DNA of 64,000 nt from Roseitranquillus sediminis (GTDB lineage: Bacteria > Pseudomonadota > Alphaproteobacteria > Rhodobacterales > Rhodobacteraceae). The notes under the pieces were generated by a model, which did no database searches, had not been told where the DNA came from, and saw nothing but the letters and a program-made list of their open reading frames with translations. Shown one piece after another: positions 1 through 7,384 of the stretch; the stretch's first letter is position 1, and each line of letters opens with the position of its first letter. The stretch is taken from NCBI RefSeq assembly GCF_016918935.1, contig NZ_JAFFOB010000007.1:186001-250000 (forward strand), written 5' to 3'. The position numbers and the translations under genes were made by a program.

Positions 1-498
1 CTTCTCATGCGTCGCCGCGTTCGTGATGACGCTCGCCCGGCCCACCTCGGACCCCGTTCCCGCGGTCGTCGGCACTGCGATGACCGGCGCGATGGCGTCG
101 GCGTTCGCGCGCGTCCACCAGTCGCCGACGTCCTCGAAGTCCCAGACCGGGCGCGTCTGCCCCGCCATGAAGGCCACCGCCTTGCCGAGGTCGAGCCCCG
201 AGCCGCCGCCGAACGCGATCACGCCGTCGTGCCCGCCGTCGCGGTAGGCCGCCACGCCCGCCTCCAGGTTCGCCTCGTTCGGGTTCGGGTCCACCTCGGC
301 AAAGAGGGCCCGGCCGAAGCCCGCCTCGTCCAGCAGGCCCAGCGCCCTCTCAGTGACCTCGAGCGTCGCCAGAACCCGGTCCGTCACCAGCAGCGGCCGC
401 GTGATGCCGGCCTCGGCGCATGCGCCCGCAAGCTCGGCAACGCGGCCGGCGCCGAACCGGATCTGCGTGGGATAGGACCAGGTGCCGGTCAAGGTCAT
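1..498 (-). CDS. Iron-containing alcohol dehydrogenase (N-terminal part)
   Basis: Only the first 166 residues are in the window; the gene runs off the left edge. It begins with ATG at 498. The glycine-rich dinucleotide-binding stretch GGGSGLDLGKA lies at about residues 97-107 and the family signature PTTAGTGSEVGRASVI at about 143-158. Both are typical of group III Fe-dependent alcohol dehydrogenases, which interconvert alcohols and aldehydes or ketones with NAD(P). Most metal-binding His residues would be downstream and cannot be checked. The start overlaps the aldehyde dehydrogenase stop (ATGA), so the two are probably translated together. Substrate is unknown. Confidence 0.9.
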   Translation of the reverse strand, partial: MTLTGTWSYPTQIRFGAGRVAELAGACAEAGITRPLLVTDRVLATLEVTERALGLLDEAGFGRALFAEVDPNPNEANLEAGVAAYRDGGHDGVIAFGGGSGLDLGKAVAFMAGQTRPVWDFEDVGDWWTRANADAIAPVIAVPTTAGTGSEVGRASVITNAATHEK

Positions 499-1874
499 GC
501 CGTCACTCGCTTCAGGTGATATGATTTCGGCCGCGTCAGGTTGTGGAAGCCGATCACGCCCAGCGCACCGCCGCGCCCGGTCTCCTTGCACCCGGTCCAG
601 CAGAGCGCCGGGTCGAGATAGTCTGCGCGGTTCATGAAGACGGTCCCGGTCTCCAGCCGCTCGCCCAGCGCAGCGGCGCGGTCGGTGTCGGCGGTCCAGA
701 GCGATGCGGTCAGGCCGTAGCGGCTGTCGTTCATTAGCCGCAACGCCTCGTCGTCGCTGTCGACCGGCATGATCCCCACGACGGGGCCGAAGCTCTCGTC
801 GCGCATCACGCTCATCTCGTGGGTCACGCCGGTCAGGATCTGCGGCGAGAGGTAGGCGCCGCCGTCGTCGGCCTGCAACCGGGGCAGGTGCGCGGTGGCG
901 CCCGCCGCCATCGCTTCCTCGACTTGACGCCGCACCGCGTCAGCGAAGCGCCGGCTCGCCATCGGCCCCAGCGTCGTCTCCGGGTCGAGCGGATTGCCGA
1001 GCCGCAGCTTGCGCACCTCCGCCACCGCCGCCTCGACGAAGTCGTCGTAGCGCGCACGGTGGACGTAGATCCGCTCGATCCCGCAGCAGCACTGGCCTGA
1101 GTTGTACATTGCCCCGTCCATCAGCGTGACGGCCGCCGCGCCGAGGTCGGCGTCCTCCATGACATAGCCCGGGTCCTTGCCGCCGAGCTCCAGCCCCAGC
1201 GGCGTGAACGTTCCCGCCGCGGCCCGCTCGATCGCCCGGCCGCCCTCGATCGAGCCGGTGAAGTTCACGAAGTCGAACGCGCGCGCCGCGATCAGGCGCT
1301 CGGTGGTCGCGTGGTCCAGGAACACGTTGGCGAAGACGTCCTCCGGCACCCCCGCCTCGACGAAGGCGCGCACCAACCGCTCACCCGCCAGCAGAGTCTG
1401 CGTCGCGTGCTTGATCACCACTGCGTTGCCCGCGATCAGCGCAGGCGCGACCGTGTTGATCGCGGTCAAATAGGGATAATTCCAGGGCGCCACCACCAGC
1501 ACCAGCCCGTGCGGCTCGCGCCGGACCTCCCGGCGAAAGCGCTCGCTGCCCTCCACCTGCATCGGCGCGAGCGCGGTGGCGGCGATGCGGCTCACGTACT
1601 CCGTTCGCTCGCGAACCCCGCCGAACTCGCCGCCGTGGCGGACGGGACGGCCCATCATCCAAGCGAGCTCCGGCACGATCTCGTCGTTCATCGCGCCGAG
1701 CCGCTCCATGCCGTTCAGCACGAGGTCGACACGCTCGTCCATCGGGCGCGCGGCCCAGCGCCTCTGCGCGGCGCGCACCCGGCGCACCAGCGCTTCGGCC
1801 GCGTCGAACGGGAGCGCCTCGCGCTCGGCGAAGACCGAACCATCCACCGGCGAGACGCACTTGAGCATGGTCAT
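495..1874 (-). CDS. NAD(P)-dependent aldehyde dehydrogenase
   Basis: The protein has 459 residues and belongs to the ALDH superfamily, which oxidises aldehydes to carboxylates in the cytoplasm. Visible motifs are PWNYP (about 130-134, oxyanion Asn), LELGGKDP with the general-base Glu (about 228-235), NSGQCCCGIER holding the catalytic Cys (about 258-268) and ESFGPV (about 360-365). The ATG at 1874 is chosen because AAAGGAGG stands nine bases upstream; a longer in-frame extension exists but lacks ALDH similarity. It follows the glutamine-synthetase-like gene and overlaps the Fe-ADH start, suggesting one catabolic unit. The substrate could be an amino-aldehyde, but this is inference from neighbours. 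Confidence 0.93.
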   Translation of the reverse strand: MTMLKCVSPVDGSVFAEREALPFDAAEALVRRVRAAQRRWAARPMDERVDLVLNGMERLGAMNDEIVPELAWMMGRPVRHGGEFGGVRERTEYVSRIAATALAPMQVEGSERFRREVRREPHGLVLVVAPWNYPYLTAINTVAPALIAGNAVVIKHATQTLLAGERLVRAFVEAGVPEDVFANVFLDHATTERLIAARAFDFVNFTGSIEGGRAIERAAAGTFTPLGLELGGKDPGYVMEDADLGAAAVTLMDGAMYNSGQCCCGIERIYVHRARYDDFVEAAVAEVRKLRLGNPLDPETTLGPMASRRFADAVRRQVEEAMAAGATAHLPRLQADDGGAYLSPQILTGVTHEMSVMRDESFGPVVGIMPVDSDDEALRLMNDSRYGLTASLWTADTDRAAALGERLETGTVFMNRADYLDPALCWTGCKETGRGGALGVIGFHNLTRPKSYHLKRVTA

Positions 1875-2014
1875 CCCGAAGCTCCTCCTTTCGTTCGACT
1901 GCGATGTCGCAAATGCCTGCCGCCCGTGCAATGGCGCCGGCGAGACCCACCGGGTCTCGCCCGCCGCGCCGAGGGCGCCTTCAGGCCCCTCCGAGGCGCG
2001 GCGCCCCCGGGCTG

Positions 2015-3379
2015 TCAGGCGAGCTCGAAGCCGCGCGCGATCTCCCAGTCGGTCACGGCGGCATCGAACGCCTCCTGCTCCCACTCGGCGGCGCGAACGT
2101 AGTGCTCGACCACCGCGTCCCCCATCGCCCGGCGCAGCAGCGCGGAGCCGCGCAGCGCCTCGGTCGCGGCACGCAGGGTCAGCGGAATCTCCGGCGCGTC
2201 GGCAGCGTTCTCGTAGGCATCGCCGCGCACCGGTGGCGACAGCTCCAGCCCCTCCTCCAACCCTGCGATACCTGCCGCGAGCAGCGCCGCGAGCGCGAGG
2301 TACGGGTTGAGGTCAGACCCGCCGATCCGGCACTCGATCCGCACCGACGCCGTCCCCTCGCCCACAAGCCGGAAGCCGGCCGTCCGGTTGTCCACCGACC
2401 AGACGCAGCGGGTCGGCGCGAAGGTCCCCTTGCGGAAACGCTTGTAGCTGTTGACGTAGGGCGCAAGGAACACGGTCGCCTCCGGCGCGCCGCGCAGGAG
2501 GCCGGCCAGGAACGAGCGCCCGGTGGCCGACAGCCCGTGCTCCGCCTCCGGGTCGTGAAACGCCGGAGTCCCGCCCTTCGTCAGCGACAGGTGGACGTGG
2601 CTCGCGCTGCCGACCCGGTCGGCGCGCCACTTGGGCAGGAAGCTTGCCGTCGCGCCGTTCGCCCACGCGATCTCCTTCGCCGCGTGCTTGGCGATCGTGT
2701 GGTAGTCCGCCGCCAGCAGCCCCTCGCCATAGCGCAGGTTCAGCTCGGCCTGCCCGATCTCGGCCTCGCCCTTGGTTCCCTCGACGGGGATGCCGGCGGC
2801 GACCAGGTGGTTGCGCAGCGGGCGCAGGATCCCCTCCTCCTTCGTCGTCTGGAAGATGTGGTAATCCTCGCTGTAGCCCGAGATCGGGTCCAGCTTGTGC
2901 CCGCCGCGCCGGATCTCCTCCGCCGTGCCGCGAAACAGGAAGAATTCCAGCTCCGTCGCCATGGCCGCCCCGTAGCCCAGCGCCTCGAGCCGCTCGAGCT
3001 GGCGCTTGAGCATCTGCCGCGGGCTGTGCGGCACCGGCTCGTGGGTATGGTGGTCGAGCACGTCGCAGAGCACCATCGCCGTGCCGTCGAGCCAGGGCAC
3101 CAGGCGCAGGGTGTCGAGGTCCGGGCGCAGCACATAGTCGCCGTAGCCCTTGCGCCAGCTCGTGGCGGCGTAGCCCTCGACCGTGTACATCGGCAGGTCG
3201 GTCGCCAGCAGGTAGTTGCAGCAATGGCTCTCACGGTGGCCCGAGCCGAGGAAGTGCGAGACGTGGAGGCGCTTGCCCATCAGCCGGCCCTGCATGTCGA
3301 CCATGCAGATCAGGACCGTATCGATCTCGCCCGCCTCGGCCGCCTTGCGCAGCCCGTCCATCGTCAGATTGGCCAACAT
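2015..3379 (-). CDS. Glutamine synthetase family ligase (gamma-glutamylamine synthetase-like)
   Basis: A 454-residue ATP-grasp-like ligase of the glutamine synthetase fold. The metal-binding ELEFFLF strand is at about 143-149, followed by NLRYGE, a GSASHVHLSL loop and the C-terminal RIECRIGGSDLNPYLAL segment. It lacks the GlnA adenylylation context and resembles PuuA-type enzymes that join glutamate to amines, rather than housekeeping GlnA. The ATG at 3379 follows GGGGGACGGAG; a TTG nine codons earlier is an alternative. Its neighbours, a FAD oxidoreductase and an aldehyde dehydrogenase, match the logic of a gamma-glutamyl amine pathway (glutamylate, oxidise the amine, oxidise the aldehyde). 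The exact amine cannot be read from sequence. Confidence 0.85.
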   Translation of the reverse strand: MLANLTMDGLRKAAEAGEIDTVLICMVDMQGRLMGKRLHVSHFLGSGHRESHCCNYLLATDLPMYTVEGYAATSWRKGYGDYVLRPDLDTLRLVPWLDGTAMVLCDVLDHHTHEPVPHSPRQMLKRQLERLEALGYGAAMATELEFFLFRGTAEEIRRGGHKLDPISGYSEDYHIFQTTKEEGILRPLRNHLVAAGIPVEGTKGEAEIGQAELNLRYGEGLLAADYHTIAKHAAKEIAWANGATASFLPKWRADRVGSASHVHLSLTKGGTPAFHDPEAEHGLSATGRSFLAGLLRGAPEATVFLAPYVNSYKRFRKGTFAPTRCVWSVDNRTAGFRLVGEGTASVRIECRIGGSDLNPYLALAALLAAGIAGLEEGLELSPPVRGDAYENAADAPEIPLTLRAATEALRGSALLRRAMGDAVVEHYVRAAEWEQEAFDAAVTDWEIARGFELA

Positions 3380-3440
3380 TCTCCGTCCCCCGGCGCTTTT
3401 CCCCAAGCTCTAGCGATGGCCGCGGGCGAGCGCCACCCGC

Positions 3441-4460
3441 TCAGAGGCTCGCCTCGACGCGGAACGGCGTGGGGATCGCGTCACGGTTGCGGACGACGAG
3501 GTCTGCCATCAGCCGGCCAACCTCGACCGCCACGCCGAAGCCGATCTTGAATCCGCCGTTGGCGACGTAGTGGCCCGGCCGGTCTGGCCACGTGCCCAGC
3601 ATCGGCGCGCGGCTTCGGGCGCGGGGGCGGATGCCTGCCCAGCGCCTGAGAACCGGCGCACCGGCGAGCGCGGGGCATATCGCGCGGGCGCGGGTAATCA
3701 CCTCGTCGAGCTGCGCGTCCGGCTCGGGCGTCGTCCAGTCCCGCTCCGTCGTCGAGCCGACGCCGACGGTGGCGTCCTCGTGCGGCACGATGTAGATCCC
3801 GTCCGCCTGAACCTGCGGGAATCCGCGCGCATCGAAGCCCAGCGTCGCCGCCTGCCCCTTGATGCCCCGCCCCGCCTCGCGCGCCCTGCGGCGCGACAGG
3901 TCGGCAAGTCCGGCATGGCCGGCGGCCCAGACAACAGCGCCCTCGTCGCGGGCCTCGGGCACGATCTCCACGCCGCACCGCCGCAGCGCCTCGGCCAGGC
4001 TCAGCGTCGCCCGCGCCGGATGCAGCCGGGCCGAGAGCGTGTCGCGCACGGCAAGTCCGGTCGCAGAGGGCGCCCAGTCGTCCGCCTCCACCAGCGTCCA
4101 CGCCCCGGCCTCGCCCCAGTTGCGCGCCGCCTCGCGCGCAAGCTCCCGCGCCCGCGCCACCGCATCGGCGTCGGGCAGCGGCCGCACCCGCGGCACCGGG
4201 CCATAACCGGAACGCAGGCCCGTGACGGCGTCGACCTCGGGCCAGAATGTGCGGGCGGCGACGAGCGAGCGGAGCTGGAACGCCTTGACCTCGGACCAGC
4301 GGTCCGGGCTATGCGGCGATAGCGCGCCGACGAGGCCGCCGGAGGCACCCGCCGCGACGCCCGCCGGATCGACCACGCGCACCCGCGCCCCGGCCTTCAG
4401 ACAGAACCACGCCACGCTGAGGCCAAATATCCCGGCGCCCCGGACCGTCACCGTTGTCAT
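3441..4460 (-). CDS. FAD-dependent oxidoreductase of the DAO family (MnmC2-like candidate)
   Basis: The protein has 339 residues. The N-terminal FAD-binding GAGIFGLSVAWF motif (residues 8-19) is followed by the ASGGLVGALSPH loop near 39-50. The C-terminal part contains GVGSTTERDW and RWAGIRPRAR, typical of glycine/D-amino-acid-oxidase-like enzymes. It is divergent from mnmD, 52 bp away. In enterobacteria a related FAD domain is fused to MnmD as MnmC, where it removes the carboxymethyl group from cmnm5U34 of tRNA. A role in tRNA modification is therefore plausible. The alternative is an amine oxidase step with the glutamine-synthetase-like gene 61 bp downstream. I cannot decide between them. 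Confidence 0.75.
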   Translation of the reverse strand: MTTVTVRGAGIFGLSVAWFCLKAGARVRVVDPAGVAAGASGGLVGALSPHSPDRWSEVKAFQLRSLVAARTFWPEVDAVTGLRSGYGPVPRVRPLPDADAVARARELAREAARNWGEAGAWTLVEADDWAPSATGLAVRDTLSARLHPARATLSLAEALRRCGVEIVPEARDEGAVVWAAGHAGLADLSRRRAREAGRGIKGQAATLGFDARGFPQVQADGIYIVPHEDATVGVGSTTERDWTTPEPDAQLDEVITRARAICPALAGAPVLRRWAGIRPRARSRAPMLGTWPDRPGHYVANGGFKIGFGVAVEVGRLMADLVVRNRDAIPTPFRVEASL

Positions 4461-4512
4461 TGCCGCCGCCCTCGCCCATTGTCCGCCGCGACACGCTTAG
4501 GACGAAACGCCG

Positions 4513-5181
4513 GTGACGGACCAGACTGCCGGACTGGGCTGGACCGCGGGGGGCGTCCCCGTCTCCACCCGGTTCGACGACCCCTACTTTTCGTTGGAGG
4601 ACGGATTGGCCGAGGCGCGGCACGTCTTTCTGCGCGGCAACGGCCTGCCGGGCCGGTTCCGCCCGGGCTTCCGCATCGGCGAGCTCGGCTTCGGGACCGG
4701 GCTGAACGTCCTCGCCGCCTGGCGCGCCTGGCTCGACGCCGACCTCGGGGGGCCGCTCGAAGTGACGAGCTTCGAGGCATGGCCGCTGACGGCCGACGCC
4801 ATGGAGACCGCACTTGCGGCCTTTCCCGAGCTGGCACCGCTCGCGTCGGAGCTGACCACGGCATGGCGCGCGGGGCGGCGCATGATCGAGACGCCGACGC
4901 TGCGGCTGACGGTGATCGTCGGCGACGCCCGCCGCACGGTGGGAGCCTGGGACGGGCAGGTGGACGCCTGGTTCCTCGACGGCTTCGCGCCCGCACGCAA
5001 CCCCGAGCTCTGGGAGACCGCGCTGATGCGGGAGGTGGCACGCCACACCGCCCCCGGCGGGACCGCTGCGACCTACAGCGCGGCCGGCGCCGTGCGCAGG
5101 GCGCTAACGGAGGCGGGATTTTCCGTCGAGCGCCGCGCTGGTTTCGGACGCAAGCGGCACATGACCGTGGCGCACCTTTGA
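4513..5181 (+). CDS. mnmD: tRNA (mnm5s2U34)-methyltransferase MnmD
   Basis: A 222-residue SAM-dependent methyltransferase of the MnmC N-domain family (DUF752), which makes mnm5(s2)U34 in the wobble position of tRNAs. Visible landmarks are FDDPYFS at 21-27, the SAM motif GELGFGTGLN at 56-65 and the family signature FLDGFAPARNP at 154-164. The start is GTG at 4513. In Escherichia coli this domain is fused to a FAD oxidoreductase; here it stands alone, with a DAO-family oxidoreductase encoded divergently. The stop codon overlaps the presumed TTG start of the downstream permease. Confidence 0.92.
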   Translation: MTDQTAGLGWTAGGVPVSTRFDDPYFSLEDGLAEARHVFLRGNGLPGRFRPGFRIGELGFGTGLNVLAAWRAWLDADLGGPLEVTSFEAWPLTADAMETALAAFPELAPLASELTTAWRAGRRMIETPTLRLTVIVGDARRTVGAWDGQVDAWFLDGFAPARNPELWETALMREVARHTAPGGTAATYSAAGAVRRALTEAGFSVERRAGFGRKRHMTVAHL

Positions 5182-6059
5182 GCGCGCCCCAAAACAACCG
5201 CCTCGGTATCTGGCTGATGATATCGACGACGCTGGTCTTCTCGCTGCAGGACGCCGTGTCGCGCTATCTCGCGGGCGAGTACAACGTGTTGATGGTGGTG
5301 ATGATCCGGTACTGGTTCTTCGCCGCCTTCGTCGTGACCGTGGCGTCTCGCCGCGCCGGCGGCATCCGCGCGGCCGCCGCGACGCAGATGCCCATGCTCC
5401 AGATCTCTCGCAGCCTGCTGCTGGCGGGCGAGATCTGCGTGATGATCGCGGCGTTCGTGCTGCTCGGGCTGATTGCAAGCCACGCGGTCTTCGCCTGTTA
5501 CCCGCTCCTGATAACCGCGCTGGCCGGGCCGATCCTGGGCGAGCGCTCGGGCTGGCGCCGTTGGACGGCGGTGGCGGCGGGGTTCGCGGGCGTCCTGGTG
5601 ATCCTGCAGCCGGGGACGGGCGCGCTGGCACCGGCGGCGGCGGTGCCGCTGCTCGCCGCGACACTGTTCGCGCTCTACGGCCTCCTGACGCGCTACGTCG
5701 GACGCCTGGACAGCGCCGCCACGTCGTTCTTCTGGACCGGCACGGTCGGCGCTGTCGCGATGACCTGCGTCGGCGTCTGGTACTGGGAGCCGATGGCCCG
5801 CGCGGACTGGATCTGGATGGCGCTGCTCTGCATCTCGGGCTCGGGCGGCCATTTCCTGCTCATCAAGACCTACGAGGTGGCCGAGGCGACCGCCGTGCAG
5901 CCGTTCGCCTACTTCCAGCTCGTCTTCGCGGCGGCGCTGGGGATCCTCGTCTTCGGCGAGACGCTGGAGCTGAACGTCGTGATCGGTGCGACGATCGTTG
6001 TCGCCGCCGGCCTCTTCACGCTGGCGCGGGCGCGCAAGGTCGCCGCCGCGGACCCCTAG
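5178..6059 (+). CDS. EamA/DMT superfamily membrane transporter
   Basis: About 293 residues, nearly all hydrophobic, with the two EamA repeats of about 140 residues and roughly ten transmembrane helices. These proteins sit in the inner membrane and export or import small metabolites; the substrate here is unknown. TTG at 5178 overlaps the mnmD stop (TTGA) and gives the N-terminus LSAPQNNRLGIWLM; ATG at 5217 is the other possible start but would shorten the first helix. The proline/glycine-rich turn after GETLELNVVIG near the end is typical of the second EamA domain. It lies between mnmD and lysC on the same strand, so it may be cotranscribed. Confidence 0.85.
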   Translation: MSAPQNNRLGIWLMISTTLVFSLQDAVSRYLAGEYNVLMVVMIRYWFFAAFVVTVASRRAGGIRAAAATQMPMLQISRSLLLAGEICVMIAAFVLLGLIASHAVFACYPLLITALAGPILGERSGWRRWTAVAAGFAGVLVILQPGTGALAPAAAVPLLAATLFALYGLLTRYVGRLDSAATSFFWTGTVGAVAMTCVGVWYWEPMARADWIWMALLCISGSGGHFLLIKTYEVAEATAVQPFAYFQLVFAAALGILVFGETLELNVVIGATIVVAAGLFTLARARKVAAADP

Positions 6060-6125
6060 CCGGGCTTGCCGGAATGCCGGCCGCTCCGTATGAAGCGGCG
6101 CGTCAGGGACAGGGGACGCGGGGCG

Positions 6126-7364
6126 ATGCCGCTTCTGGTGATGAAATTCGGCGGCACCTCTGTCGCCACGCTGGACCGCATCCGGCGCGCAGCAAAGCGC
6201 GTGGGCCGCGAGGTGGCGAACGGCTACGACGTCATCGTCATCGTCAGCGCCATGGCCGGCAAGACCAACGAGCTGGTCGGCTGGGTCGAGGAGACGTCGA
6301 AGTTCTTCGACGCGCGCGAGTATGACGCGGTGGTGTCGTCGGGCGAGAACGTGACGGCCGGCCTGATGGCGCTGACGCTGCAGGAGATGGACGTGGCGGC
6401 GCGGTCCTGGCAGGGCTGGCAGGTGCCGCTCAGGACCACCTCCGCGCACAGCGCGGCGCGGATCGTCGAGATCCCGACCGACAACATCAGCGGCCGCTTC
6501 GCGGACGGGATGCAGGTGGCCGTGGTCGCGGGTTTTCAAGGCGTCAGCCCGGAGGGGCGGATCACGACGCTCGGTCGCGGCGGATCGGACACCACCGCCG
6601 TCGCCTTCGCCGCCGCCTTCGGAGCCGAGCGCTGCGACATCTACACCGACGTCGACGGCGTCTACACCACCGACCCGCGGATCAGCTCCAAGGCGCGGAA
6701 GCTCGACCGGATCGCGTTCGAGGAGATGCTGGAGCTCGCTAGCCTCGGCGCCAAGGTGCTGCAGACCCGCTCGGTCGAACTCGCGATGCGCTACGGCGTG
6801 CGCGTGCGGGTGCTGTCGAGCTTCGAGGACAACGACGAGAACGCGGGCACCATCGTCTGTGCCGAGGAGGACATCGTGGAAAGCAGACCTGTCTCCGGCG
6901 TCGCCTACAGCCGCGACGAGGCCAAAATGACGCTGATGTCGGTCGCGGACCGGCCTGGCATCGCCGCCGCGATCTTCGGCCCGCTGGCCGATGCGGGTGT
7001 CAACGTCGACATGATCGTGCAGAATATCTCGGAGGAAGGTCGCACCGACATGACCTTCTCCTGCCCGGTGGGCGACGTGGCGCGGGCCGAACGCGCGATG
7101 AACGAGGCAAAGGAGCGGGGCGAGATCAACTTCAGCGGCCTCGTCGCCGACACCGACGTCTGCAAGGTGTCGGTCGTGGGCATCGGGATGCGCTCGCAGT
7201 CGGGGGTGGCCGCGCAGATGTTCCGGGCGCTGCGCGACGAGGGCATCAACATCAAGGTCATCACAACTTCCGAGATAAAGATCAGCGTTTTGATCGATCG
7301 CAAGTATATGGAACTGGCGGTGCAGGCGCTCCATGATACCTTCGGGCTCGACCGGGCGGCCTGA
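6126..7364 (+). CDS. lysC: Aspartate kinase
   Basis: A 412-residue cytoplasmic enzyme that phosphorylates aspartate, the first step to lysine, threonine, methionine and diaminopimelate. The kinase domain starts with MKFGGTS (residues 6-12) and includes GRGGSDTTAVA and the DVDGVYTTDPR loop. The last 150 residues form tandem ACT domains (KMTLMSVADRPGIAAAIF and VCKVSVVGIGMRSQSGVA), the usual site of lysine/threonine feedback. ATG at 6126 gives the family N-terminus and has a G-rich upstream stretch; an upstream in-frame ATG at 6066 adds 20 unrelated residues. ptsP follows 20 bp downstream, an arrangement known in Rhodobacterales. Confidence 0.96.
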   Translation: MPLLVMKFGGTSVATLDRIRRAAKRVGREVANGYDVIVIVSAMAGKTNELVGWVEETSKFFDAREYDAVVSSGENVTAGLMALTLQEMDVAARSWQGWQVPLRTTSAHSAARIVEIPTDNISGRFADGMQVAVVAGFQGVSPEGRITTLGRGGSDTTAVAFAAAFGAERCDIYTDVDGVYTTDPRISSKARKLDRIAFEEMLELASLGAKVLQTRSVELAMRYGVRVRVLSSFEDNDENAGTIVCAEEDIVESRPVSGVAYSRDEAKMTLMSVADRPGIAAAIFGPLADAGVNVDMIVQNISEEGRTDMTFSCPVGDVARAERAMNEAKERGEINFSGLVADTDVCKVSVVGIGMRSQSGVAAQMFRALRDEGINIKVITTSEIKISVLIDRKYMELAVQALHDTFGLDRAA

Positions 7365-7384
7365 GCCCGCGCGTCAGGGGACCG

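Noticed and set aside
5073-7334. A 753-codon minus-strand frame opposite the permease gene and lysC
   Set aside because: Arg/His/Asp-rich composition with no recognisable motif, fully covered by real genes on the plus strand.
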